Positions 1-9,800 of a stretch of DNA of 13,985 nucleotides are shown here, piece by piece. The stretch lies in assembly GCA_002812745.2 (NCBI GenBank), contig NCSJ02000612.1:1-13985 (forward strand). The letters run 5' to 3'. The translations under genes were made by a program, and so were the position numbers. Source of the DNA: Scytalidium lignicola (Eukaryota > Ascomycota > Leotiomycetes). The number at the start of each line of letters is the position of its first letter. Within the stretch, counting starts at the first letter, position 1. The notes under the pieces are model-generated. The model did not search any database. It saw only the letters and a program-made list of their open reading frames with translations, and was not told where the DNA came from.

Positions 1-307
1 CCCCCAAAATGTGTTTTTGCTATTAACCATTAATGCCCCATTTGTTCATTTTTTTTTCTGTACTCATATACAGAAATGATGCCCGTTTTTTCTTCTTTCG
101 GGTTAGAGTTTTCTCCTTCTTCTTCGCATGTTGGTTCGTAGACGGTAGTGTGCTATTCGGTATGATAGATAGATCAATTAATAACCTTTTGCTTATAAGT
201 CACAACTCATTTCGGAATGACTTTTGCGCCTTATTTTCCTCCCTTTTCGTCACACATCCCGAAAATGTGCCATTATTTTCATCCCTCATACATTATCTTA
301 ATCCAGA
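1..307. other. AT-rich spacer, probable 3' UTR of the chitin synthase activator
   Basis: This stretch lies just beyond the stop codon of the minus-strand activator gene and is T-rich on the plus strand. I see no convincing gene in it. A plus-strand open frame runs through it, but its protein is low-complexity (F/S-rich) and it overlaps the real minus-strand exon, so it is not a gene. Part of the stretch should be the 3' UTR of the activator. A short GATA repeat sits near 163-173. Confidence 0.5.
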
Positions 308-2446
308 TCACATGACAATGCATTCTTTATCATCCCCGTTTTTCTTCCCCTTTCTCGGGGATGCAACTTCCATTGGCGTACCTCCACTGGCTGCTGCCCT
401 GATGGCAGCTAATCGATGCTTGGCACGCTCATCACCCGCATCGGCAGCTTTCACGTACCATACATTTGCTTCTAATGGATCCCGTCGGCAGCCAATTCCC
501 ATTTCAGTGAAGTAGCCTACGGCGTACTCGGCTTTAGTCAGACCTATCGAAAAGATGATTAGCTTCAGTTTCTAAGAATAGAAAACGAAAGTTCAACGGG
601 TAAGGAGAAAGGCAGTCTTACCCAACTCTGCGGCTTGGCGCGCCCATTCGTAGGCCTCATTCTCATCTTTATCAAGAACGGGCTCCGCGCCAACTAGGTA
701 CCACGCACACAGGGCCATCATGGCTGCAGGATGTCCTCGCTGTGCTGCTCCAGTGTAGAAATGTACGCTTAGTGCCGGATCTCGCGGGCAACTCAGTTTG
801 CCGTGTTCATAGGCATCTCCAAGACGGTAACTAGCTTCTGGATGACCTAAATCGGCTGCTTGTGTGAACAGCTGTGCCGCGTATGACTCATCCTGGAAAA
901 TGTCATCTCCATAACCTGTTTCGTAGAGTAAACCAAGATGGTATGGGGCATTATTGTACTGCTCGTCTGCTGATTCGGTTCCCCGCTTTAACCATTTGAC
1001 ACCCTCTCGATAACGAGTTCCCAGTCCAAGATCGCCTGCCAAACAGGCTCGGCCCAGACGAGTCATGGCACCTGGATGGTTCTTGGAAGCTGATTGTCGG
1101 TAGAACTGCACAGCTTTTGCTGGATCTTTCCTGCATCCCCATCCGAACTCGTAACATAATGCAGCTCTGTATCCGGACTCTGCGTGGCCGTGCTTGCTAG
1201 CTGCTACAAATAACGGGAAAGCAGTACTGTAATCTTCTTTGCCTTTACTGAAAAGGCCAGATGCGTATCCATCGGCGAGGTAGTACTGTGCAAAAGGATA
1301 GCCTTTATCTGAGAGCCTTTGTAGAATACCCCTCGCTTCACGGAGCAGTTCTTGGGGCGATGAGCCTCCGCTTTCACCGCGAGGGCTCTCAAGTTCATCT
1401 GGGCTTTGAGAAAGTCCTGCTTCTTGAGCGGCCTGCACTAGAAAAAGGGCGAATGCATATTGTGTCTCTGGATCACTCGTCTTCTTGACATTCTGTCTGT
1501 ACATTTCGAGAGTCTTTTGGGCAGTAAGAAGAGAAGCGTTTGAGCCTACGATAGACCGTAGCTGGGCATTGTCGAATGACATAGCCATAGGAGCTGCCTG
1601 TTGAGGGTAAGAAAGATTTGCCAAGTCTACGTAAGACAGTGGTCTACTGTCATAAGATGCTCGAGAATGTGCTGAGGGAGCACGGTTATGAGGCGATGGA
1701 GAACCATATCCACTAGGAGATCTTCCTCGCGGGCCCATATCAGAGTATGCTGAAATTGGCCGTTGAACGGGCGTGCCTCTCGGATACTGTGAATTAGGAG
1801 TAAGATGTCGATTTATTCCAGTGCCACCATCAGCGAACTCAGTGGGAGAGCCAGTCCCCCCAGGAGATCCCCGCGCACCTGGGCCATCGGAGAAGTGAGA
1901 CTGATGGTGATACTGCAGCTGGGGTACTTGCGGTTCTTCAGGATTACCAAGTTCATCTATACGGTCCGGCATTCTCCCGGGTGCCAATGGCGGGGAATAT
2001 CTAATTGGAGGTGATCTTGAGCTTATATAGTCACCATTTGAGACTAGCGCTGGTTCAGGACGCTGTATTTGATCTGGTCTCTGGACCTGGTCTCTTGATC
2101 GAAAGGGCATCTCGTAAGAGGCAGACCGCGGTGTTGGTGATTTCTGATTCTGCCTCTGGCCTGATGGACCATGGTCATACATGGTTGGTGAAGTCACTTC
2201 ATTCTCTCCCTCGATTGCTGCACTGGAAGCTATTGGCAGCCAGTTGTGTGGTTGTATGTTGACTGTGACGGGAGATACGGGCCCACCGTTCATCCGACCA
2301 TCTGCTGGTATAGGAATGCGTAATTGTTTCCGTTGGGGAACCTGAGAATGGTTGGTATCCACCTTTGATATAGGTAACGAGTCGTTACGCGCTGGTACCG
2401 GTCTTCGAGCGAATTCTTCCTGGGAAGATCGCGAAGAGCTCGCCAT
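308..2446 (-). CDS. SKT5: Chitin synthase activator, Skt5/Chs4 family (Sel1-like repeats, CAAX box), one intron
   Basis: The coding sequence is complement(join(308..543,622..2446)), 686 residues. The protein is an activator and localisation factor of class IV (yeast Chs3-type) chitin synthase and acts at the inner face of the plasma membrane. Residues 1 to about 270 are rich in S, P, R, G and Q and look disordered. A helical region follows (near AQKTLEMYRQNVKKTSDPE). From about 365 to 650 come roughly seven Sel1-like repeats with recurring patterns such as YRAALCYEFGWGCRKDPAKA and AEYAVGYFTEMGIGCRRDP. The last four residues, CIVM (683-686), form a CAAX prenylation box; yeast Chs4 is known to be farnesylated. 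The start is the first ATG in the frame (minus strand, base 2446), in a good context (CAACC before ATG, G after). The frame continues upstream to a GTG, which is not a plausible eukaryotic start. The exon join lies in the sixth-to-seventh repeat region and restores a continuous repeat. The gene is divergent from the chitin synthase at 6808. Family assignment is strong; the symbol follows yeast. Confidence 0.93.
544..621 (-). other. Intron of the chitin synthase activator gene (78 nt)
   Basis: On the minus strand the donor is GTAAGA, starting at base 621. The acceptor is TTTTCGATAG, ending at base 544, with a GCTAATC branch-like site just upstream. Exon 1 leaves one base (622) over, which joins the first two bases of exon 2 to give Gly609. 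The protein then reads ELGLTKAEYAVGYF, which keeps the Sel1 repeat intact. Without splicing the frame stops within a few codons. An earlier AG (TATTCTTAG) lies before the branch site and is less suitable. Confidence 0.9.
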
Positions 2447-3350
2447 GGTTGCCGTCTTCCGCCAGTCGTGCACCACTTTATATGAGCGGGTGGTCGATGC
2501 TAAATCTAGACGTTGTACCCTTTTCCCCCTTCTTTATTATTTCCGAGACACTTATTCTTTTTTGCTTTTTGTAGAATTGGTCTGCCGCGTGTGGTGCCTG
2601 TTCGTAGCGTGTCCTGGCAGGCAGATCTAGTTTGAGAATTTAACGACGATCTTCGAGGCGGTCTGGTGCAGAAATAGAAGCCTCCGCCACGCACCGAAAA
2701 TCCCGAAGGCTCAGAGCAAAACGAGAGTCGGGGGCCTAAAGGCAGCCCAATCGGCGTGGTTATGAGGCTCTCCAGGCCAGGTCGAAGTGGAAGTTTTTTG
2801 GGGAAGGATTTCGCAGGACCCTGAAAGGTAAAACCGATGTTCGTTCGTTCGTTGTTGAAGGACCTACCGGATTCAGTCCGTGCGGGAGGGCCCGGTGGGG
2901 AGAGTCAACGAAGGGGGGTGAATAGAGCAAGGCTACCTGCGCTCAACTGCCGCAGACCATAGGGCAGAAGTGATGCTGGAGAAGTGAAACATGTAGCTGA
3001 GGGGGATCTGGCGTCTGCAGAGGAGGAATGGCCAAGGCAGACAGCAGTGAATTAAATGGCATGGTTCGAAGGCGCAGAGATGGGAGGTGAAGGAAATGTT
3101 CGCGGGCACCCCTGCCGGTTGCGCCAGCCCCGTGGTGGTCCTTGATGATGTATGTACTGGACTGTACCCGCCGTGTTGGTGTGGGCTGGTGTTCTGCTTA
3201 GCACTGCTTAGTTGCTTAGGGTGGGTGGTGGAGGTACGAGCGCGCCAGAGAGAATTGAAAAGAAAAGAAAGAAGGCNAAAAAAAAAACACACACATGGCC
3301 CTTGCGATGACGCGAATACGGAAGCAAAAAGAGAGCAGAATGAGCAAAAA
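2447..3350. promoter_or_regulatory. Upstream region of the activator gene, no gene seen
   Basis: This is the activator-proximal part of the 4.36-kb divergent spacer and should contain that gene's promoter and 5' UTR. I see no strong TATA box. Small features are a (GTTC)3 run near 2839-2851, a GA-rich stretch with an A10 run at 3278-3287, and one undetermined base at 3277. Open frames here give compositionally odd proteins with no recognisable domain. Confidence 0.45.
3277..3277. other. Undetermined base (N) beside an A10 run
   Basis: A single N lies immediately before ten A residues (3278-3287). It is probably a sequencing ambiguity at a homopolymer and not biology. It falls in non-coding DNA and does not affect either gene model. 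Confidence 0.95.
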
Positions 3351-3369
3351 GGGGGGGGGGGGGGGGGGG
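3351..3369 (+). repeat. Homopolymer G19 run
   Basis: Nineteen consecutive G residues, preceded by five A, lie in non-coding DNA. A run this long can form G-quadruplex or other non-B DNA and is prone to slippage, so its true length in the genome is uncertain. Confidence 0.9.
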
Positions 3370-4604
3370 CCGACAGCAGAGAGGGTTACTGTAACTGTAC
3401 TGTATTACTTGGATTGACGCATGTCGGTGAGGGCTGGGCCATGTTCTTGATCCGGTTATTTTGGGCTCTCAACGACACTGTACAGTACAGAATCACGAAT
3501 GTACGTTTTGGGACTGTACATCGTGCCTGAACCGGTTGCCAGAACCAAAAGTTACCCAGAAGGTTTCAGGCGGGTGGGCTAGTAAGTGATGGATTGTCCT
3601 GCATCTAGTCGGTCCCAACTTTTCTAGCTGAGGTACCAACGTCAAAAGAGGGTGTGCTAAAAGTGCTACAGTGCTACGGAGCTACAGGTGGTTTGAGCAC
3701 GGAATCAAACAAGATACTGTACAATACAGACAGATATATACCCCGAAGAAGTCAAGTCTACAGTCAAGTCACTTGTGCTGGACCTTAACTCCGATCTGCT
3801 CTTGTTGTACAGTACCAAATGGCTCCCCTGCTGCTCCATGACAGCATGAAAGCAACGTGCCAGCCAGTACTGTGCTGTGGTACTGTATACAACAACGCTT
3901 GTCCTTCGATGAATGAATCCACCCTGTCAGACCCTGCGGGGAAATCGACGTTGTCTCTGCTTTAATTATGGGGTTTAAATCATCGTGGCTGCATATCATA
4001 ATCTTCCTCGTGGAATGATTTGCAGTCAAACACCGCTACGAGAATTGGCAGAACCTGTCTGCTCTCTAGCTCTCCCCCAATCTCTACGGTGGATGATTCC
4101 AGCGTCCCCCGTATGCATTGCACAACTTTTAGCCAGAAACGGGCGATCTTGGCATAAGGCTCTGAGCATGACTACTTCCGTCGTAGTTTTGCTCATTCAC
4201 CTTCGGGCATAACGCTCTAAGAACGGCGGCTCCTCGTATTTGAGAAATCTTTGGTGTCCACACCTCTTTCTACTACCCTCTTGGGAAAGGCTCACAGGCC
4301 GATTGCGACCAATCCGGGCCGAGATCAGGAAGGAAAAGACCTCCGTTGCATGCACCACCCGCCCCAAAATTCTCCCTTTGCTTCCCAATTGAGCGGGCAT
4401 GCATGGGGTCGGTTGTAACTTGGTGCAAAGTTCTTTGGTGTGCGCCCGTCCCTAAAGTGCATGACTTGACCTAGGAGGGAGGCTAGGAGAAAGCGTGCCG
4501 GCGACAGACAACTAAACTTACGACGTAGCACCCGGGTATTGTCTGTTGTGGGATGGAATTCTCAGGTAGTTTGGACCGTCTCATGCTGACAAACCCGTGA
4601 TCAT

Positions 4605-4624
4605 GGGGGGGGGGTTTTTTTTTT
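4605..4624 (+). repeat. G10T10 homopolymer pair
   Basis: Ten G residues (4605-4614) are followed directly by ten T residues (4615-4624) in the divergent spacer. It is a simple low-complexity sequence with no assigned function and is also a likely place for length errors. Confidence 0.9.
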
Positions 4625-5316
4625 GCTAACTAGCCACTGTAACTACTGATTGATTACCAGCACTACTTGACACGGCACGATGTCCTAGTACCGGAACCAT
4701 TGTACCGTACCGAACCAGAGGGACGAGGAATTTTCGAGTTTATTGACTGGAAACCCCATGAGGCTCCGAGACCAGCGCATCGGATCAATCGTGCCCGAAG
4801 CGCTCTGAAGGTTTTGCAAAGAAGGAACAAGTTACTGTAATGTAATGTACGGGACTGTAGCTGTAAAAGGTTGTCTGCGTTGGCTGCGCCACAGCTGAAC
4901 AATGCCAAGTACGCTTTGCACAAGGCTTTCCATCCTTTCTGCTGTACCTCTGCCGAGAGTGCTTCTTCTTGCTGTCCAGTAGTTAAGGTACGTGATGCTT
5001 GGCAGCGAGATATATGGTGACTGCGGAGTAAGAATTCTCGGGTTACTGTCACTGAGAAAGAAAGAAGTATGAGAATGATGTGAGGCGAGATGGCAGTACA
5101 GTAGCAATACGGAGCCGCCTACAGTACTGTACTGTATAAGTTACAGTCACAGTACGAGTACGGTATGAGTACTGACGTATGCGATGTGGGCACTGCATTA
5201 CAAATCTCGCAGCACTAAAGCATTCCGGAGCGTGGGTATTCATAGCACAAGAAAGGTTCTTACGGGAGAGATGATGCAGTACAAACAAGTCAATACGAAA
5301 AGGCTTAATAATTATC

Positions 5317-5353
5317 GTACTGTACTGTACTGTACTGTACTGTACTGTACTGT
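5317..5353 (+). repeat. Pentanucleotide microsatellite (GTACT)7
   Basis: Seven perfect GTACT units fill 5317-5351, followed by GT. The array is the longest run of the TACTGTA word that is scattered over both spacers. It is followed directly by a GA-rich stretch (5354-5400). It lies about 1.45 kb upstream of the chitin synthase start codon and should vary in length between strains, as microsatellites do. Confidence 0.95.
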
Positions 5354-5603
5354 GTAGAGAGAGAGAAGAGAGAGCAGAGGCAAAAGAGGCGTGAAGAGGG
5401 CAATCCGGCTGACACGGTACGAAGGTACTTACTAAGTACTTCCATTGCTGTGTGCCAGCCCGTATTTTTAGCTCAGGCCTAGCCCGAACGGGAGCAAGCG
5501 CGACCACTTGCTGCAAAGGAAGAGGCAAAGAGATGAAGGAAGGAGGAGAGTGAGGCGAAGGAAAAAAAAGATCCAGCAAGGGAAGAAACAAGAAGAGCAG
5601 ACC
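5354..5603 (+). other. Purine-rich spacer segment
   Basis: Two purine-rich stretches (about 5354-5400 and 5515-5600) flank a more balanced section. On the minus strand they produce a leucine-, proline- and serine-rich open frame (5049-5612) that I regard as a composition artefact and not a gene. No other feature is visible. Confidence 0.5.
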
Positions 5604-5629
5604 ACTAACCACTAATCACCAACCACCAA
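5602..5629 (+). repeat. Four imperfect 7-bp tandem repeats
   Basis: The units are CCACTAA, CCACTAA, TCACCAA and CCACCAA, read consecutively. They sit between a purine-rich stretch and a GC-rich segment upstream of the chitin synthase. A regulatory role is possible but nothing in the sequence shows one. Confidence 0.75.
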
Positions 5630-5806
5630 TTGCTAAAATAGCCCGCCGCTTTTAGGCCAGGGGTTGGCTGGGGGCGGCGCCGGGAGTTGCGTATTTAGCG
5701 ATCGAGTGCCTGTGGACCGGCCGCTGTTGGGTGCTGTTGGTGCTACGGTGGTGTCATTCCCTGCCTGGATTCGTGTGCCTGATGCCCTGTGCTGTGCCCT
5801 GTGCTG

Positions 5807-5816
5807 CCCCCCCCCC
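5807..5816 (+). repeat. C10 run following a short GCCCTGTGCT duplication
   Basis: Ten consecutive C residues follow two copies of a TGCCCTGTGCT-like unit (about 5782-5806). This is simple sequence in the chitin synthase upstream region, with no assigned function. Confidence 0.75.
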
Positions 5817-5934
5817 GTACGTACTCTCTGGTACTGGTCCCGGTAGTGCTCGCTGCCCGCCGCTTGCTTGCTTGCTGCTCCAAGGGAAACGAACGCCCAT
5901 CGTCCCAAGGGGAAAAGGCACGAACGCAACACTA

Positions 5935-6095
5935 CGCTCTTTTCCTCTTCCATCGACCATTCTCGCCCATCTCCATCTCCATCCTGATTCCTTCATCCCT
6001 CTCTCCCTATCTCCCTCTTCAACATTCACCTTCTTCTCCATCGCCCTCGGCGCCCTCATCTCCCCTACCCTCCTCTTCCCTTTTCCTTTGGCCTT
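5935..6095 (+). promoter_or_regulatory. Pyrimidine-rich core promoter or leader region of the chitin synthase gene
   Basis: About 160 bases are dominated by C and T on the coding strand, with CATC- and TCA-type contexts. In filamentous fungi CT-rich tracts commonly lie near transcription starts of well-expressed genes. Upstream of 6355 I see no ATG in this leader, which fits transcription starting in or just after the tract. The exact start site cannot be read from the sequence. Confidence 0.5.
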
Positions 6096-6548
6096 CGCTG
6101 CCATCCCTCACTCGTTTGGGACGCCCTTCTCGACTCTCGTTTTCCTTTGCCGCTCCAACTCCAACCATTTTCGTCCTGCCAACCCACGGTCGCTTCTTTC
6201 CCTGAACCCTCAATCCTCAACGACTAAGCCGAGTCAACCACCAGAACCCTAAAAACTCCCCCTCATCGATCCTGCCCAACCGACAATTCGCCTTCTCTCA
6301 CCAGAACGATATCCTTCCCATCCTTTCGATTTTGGTCGCCCGGTCGCAATTCATATGTGCGGGTTTCAGCTTCACTTCTGAAGCTCGTCTCACCTGTATC
6401 GACTTCGCCAAGGAAAAAGTTGGTGGTCGCCCAAGGAACAACAACCCGCCCCGCTCAGCGAAGTGTCAGCAGGGTACATAGCGTTATAGGGACGGCAAAA
6501 TAAACACCACCTCTGCCCTTTAGAACAGCCTGGTCCGTCAACATCAAT
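6096..6548 (+). promoter_or_regulatory. Probable 5' leader of the chitin synthase mRNA
   Basis: Between the CT-rich tract and the suspected leader intron I see no protein gene, only short frames of biased composition. One short upstream ORF is present: ATG at 6355 reads eight codons (MCGFQLHF) to a TGA at 6379-6381. A second ATG at 6547 is followed directly by TAA and overlaps the proposed splice donor. Treating the region as leader rests on inference. Confidence 0.4.
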
Positions 6549-6803
6549 GTAAGAATCCTCTCCTGATTTTTGAGGACGCTTCTTTTCGGCCTTCTTTTCT
6601 TTTTTCCTTCTTCTTTTCGCAAACAATTTGGAGGAATTCAAACTCGCTTGCTTCATGCGCTCCTAGTAAATACAACCCCCAGAGCTGCACGGTTTCATAT
6701 TCCTGACTTCCGACACTACGCCGTAGTGGTGGAGAACCTGAAGTAACAGTTGTTGCAATCACACTGAAAGTGAACAGCTACTGACCTAACACTTCCACTA
6801 TAG
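6549..6803 (+). other. Candidate 5'-UTR intron of the chitin synthase gene (255 nt)
   Basis: The donor GTAAGA lies at 6549. A clear 3' end is present: CTGACCTAAC (branch-like CTAAC, 6786-6790), then a pyrimidine-leaning stretch and CTATAG ending at 6803, four bases before the start codon. The branch A lies about 14 bases from the acceptor, typical for fungi. The 3' end looks good; the choice of donor is less certain. The region also contains in-frame stops relative to the coding sequence, including TAA at 6787-6789, so it cannot extend the protein. Confidence 0.45.
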
Positions 6804-6807
6804 AACC

Positions 6808-9800
6808 ATGTCGCTTCCTCCACGGCCGGGAGCCGACTCCACCCCCAAAGATCAACGAAATTTGTATCGAGGCTCTTCACGACGTCACCGGGATGAGGAA
6901 TCGGGTTATTACAACACTGGTGCGGGACCATATTCCCCATCCATGCATCGGAGAGGCCCATCTGACACTCAACCTTTAGAGCCTACACCTTCACCGGGTG
7001 CAGGACCCGGTGCTCGCCCACCGGGAGATCTGGGGCGCAAACGGAGCTTGATCCGACCAGAACGCAACCGGATCGATCGAGACCATCCCAACTATTATTA
7101 CCGCCAGCATGCAGCGAACATGGATGTTTTGCCTTCGACGACCGGAAATGATCCCATCATCGAGGACCTGGAGACCGAGAGCACCGAAACCGACGGACTT
7201 CGATCTTCCCAAGAGGCAGAGTCAGACTTGTCAACCCAGAAGAAGACTACGCGTGGCCGTGGCGCCGGACCGGATTCGTATCCCTTGGAGAAAGTAGGGG
7301 CTTCTCCACGAGGTCCGCAGAAATTGCAGAGAACGAAGACGCCAAAGATCACCAAAGAAGAGAAGCGCAGGCAAAAGGAACTAGAGCCCCTGAAGCCACC
7401 CAGTTTGTGGAATGTCTACTGCGCCATCGTTACGTTCTGGTGCCCCGACTTCATTCTATCATGTTTTGGCATTGCAGCCAAGCCTCAACAAAGAGCGTGG
7501 CGCGAGAAGATGGGTCTAATCAGCATTATCCTGTTGATAATGACGGGCGTTGGATTCCTGACTTTCGGGTTTACTGCGGTAGTCTGTGGAACACCCAGCC
7601 TCCGACTACGGGTTAATAAAGTAACGGGCGGGTATATGATCTTTCATGGTCAGGCATTCGATTTATCAGCTTCCCATCACCCTGCGGCTTTAGGCATTAC
7701 GTCCGGTGCCAATGTTTTGTACGACTTAGGAGTCAACCACGGTGGCCAAGATGGAAGCTTTCTATTTCAGAATGTCAATGGCAAATGCAAAGACCTCATA
7801 ACTTTAAGTCCAGGGTCGGACGTACCGACCAACGATAATAACGATCTCGCCTGGTATTTCCCGTGTGTCCCTTTCAACCAGGACGGATCCAGCCCGGTGA
7901 ATAAAACCATCTCAGGCTATCTCGGGTATGCATGCCACACGTCAGCGGATGCGCGCGATGCATTCTACGGACTTAGAAGTGCCGGCGATGTGTACTTCAA
8001 TTGGGATGACATCAAAAATAGCTCCAGAAATTTGATGGTCTATTCAGGAAATGTTTTGGATCTGGATCTCCTTAACTGGTTTAACGGGTCCCAGGTCACG
8101 GTTCCTTCGCGATTTGTGGAGCTGAGCGACAAGAATAGCGCCGCAAATGCTGCAGTACGTGGTAAAGATGTTACTCATTCATTCCAAGCCTCGGCTGGTG
8201 ACAAGCAAATGGCCCAGTGTTTCGAGCAGATCATCAAGGTGGGCTCGGTTGACACGGAAACAGTTGGATGTATTGCTTCCAAGGTCGTCCTTTACGTATC
8301 TCTGGTCTTCATTCTCTCAGTCGTTCTCGCAAAGTTCTTTCTTGCAATCATCTTCCAATGGTTTATTGCTCGCAAGTTCGCACCTTCCAAGACATCGCAA
8401 TCCTCGGATCCAAAGAAACGCGCCCAACAAATCGAGGACTGGTCCGACGATATCTATCGTGCACCGCCCCGGTTTCCTGGAGAGGCGGGCAGCACGGTCA
8501 TGGGGTCGGATAGGGCAAGCAAAAGAGCGAGCACTTTCTTGCCAACTACGTCTCGCTTCACAAGTCCGTATGCTGGAGACCGTCTCTCTCGAGTCAGCCG
8601 CCAAGAGCCAACGACCATGGCCAACCAAAACTCCACCTCTCAACTTCTTCCTCCCAATCCGATGTTTAAACAACAGAATGGGAGCCGATTCAGTATCGGT
8701 CGTACAGATTCTTATGGACCGAGCAGTGGAGGGAGTGACTATGAAGGTCCAGGTCCTGCAGGCTTTATTCATGAAGCTGTGGTGCCACAACCCCCCGCTG
8801 ATTGGCAACCGTTTGGCTTCCCTCTGGCTCACTCAATCTGCCTCGTCACTTGTTATTCTGAGGGAGAGCTTGGTATTCGTACCACTATAGACTCCGTCGC
8901 CACTACAGATTATCCCAACAGTCACAAAGTCATTCTTGTCATTTGCGATGGTATCATCAAGGGCAAGGGAGAAGACAAGTCAACACCCGATTACGTTCTT
9001 GGTATGATGAAAGATTTCGCGGTTCCTCGTGAGGAAGTTGAAGCCTTCTCTTACGTAGCGGTTGCAAGTGGATCAAAGAGACATAACATGGCCAAGGTCT
9101 ATTCCGGCTTCTATGATTACGGCAAGGAGTCTGCTGTCCCAGTAGAAAGGCAGCAGCGAGTCCCTATGATGTGCATTGTCAAGAGTGGTACACCTGATGA
9201 AGCTACCAAGAGCAAGCCTGGAAACCGAGGCAAGCGTGACAGTCAAATCATTCTTATGTCTTTCCTGCAGAAAGTCATGTTTGATGAGCGTATGACTGAA
9301 CTCGAATTTGAAATGTTCAATGGGTTATGGAAGGTCACCGGGATATCACCTGATTTCTATGAGACTGTTCTCATGGTTGATGCCGATACCAAGGTCTTCC
9401 CAGACAGCTTGACACACATGATATCCGCCATGGTAAAGGATCCCGAGATCATGGGCCTGTGTGGTGAGACGAAGATTGCAAACAAACGAGAAAGTTGGGT
9501 TACAGCCATTCAAGTCTTCGAGTACTTCATCTCGCATCATCTATCAAAATCGTTCGAGTCCGTTTTCGGTGGTGTAACTTGTCTACCGGGATGTTTCTGT
9601 ATGTATCGTATCAAGGCGCCAAAGGGTGGTCAAAACTATTGGGTCCCCATTCTCGCCAATCCCGATATCGTTGAGCACTACTCAGAAAATATCGTCGAAA
9701 CTTTACACACGAAGAATCTGTTACTGCTGGGAGAAGATCGATATTTGTCAACACTTATGCTTCGTACTTTCCCTAAACGTAAGCAGGTCTTTGTTCCTCA

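Larger units (their letters stand above)
3387..5353. repeat. Left cluster of dispersed TACTGTA/TACAGTA words
   Basis: By hand count this part of the divergent spacer holds about 17 copies of TACTGTA or its reverse complement TACAGTA. They start at 3387, 3398, 3481, 3715, 3808, 3881, 4833, 5097, 5120, 5125 and 5130, and there are six overlapping copies in the array at 5317. Copies often overlap at 5-bp steps, and some make a 12-bp palindrome (5120-5131). No gene is visible between 3387 and 5353: the open frames are short, overlap one another on both strands and have no recognisable domains. The function of the word is unknown. Confidence 0.8.

Noticed and set aside
33..515. 160-codon plus-strand open frame
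   Set aside because: It overlaps the well-supported second exon of the activator on the other strand, and its protein is F/S-rich low complexity.
2447..2476. Ten extra N-terminal residues for the activator from a GTG at 2476
   Set aside because: GTG is not a normal start in fungi, and the ATG at 2446 has a good context and is the first ATG in the frame.
3035..3080. Possible tRNA internal promoter (GGTTCGAA near 3063 with TGGCCAAGG upstream)
   Set aside because: The bases flanking the loop do not pair into a T-stem, and no acceptor stem or clover-leaf could be drawn.
5049..5612. 187-codon minus-strand open frame rich in L, P, S and F
   Set aside because: It arises from purine-rich plus-strand simple sequence and includes the (GTACT)7 array and TACTGTA words (reading TVQYSTVQYS). 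It has no domain and no gene-like composition.
5629..5643. CTAAAATAG resembling an RlmA/MEF2-type site
   Set aside because: It is one base shorter than the CTAWWWWTAG consensus, and a single near match in a long AT/GC-mixed spacer is expected by chance.
5731..6252. 173-codon plus-strand open frame and its overlapping neighbours on both strands
   Set aside because: The proteins are P/S/F-rich products of the CT-rich leader. Several frames are open at once because of composition.
8147..8890. 247-codon plus-strand open frame in another frame of the chitin synthase, and the opposing frame at 8317-8832
   Set aside because: Both are shadows within the chitin synthase coding sequence, whose frame carries all family motifs.
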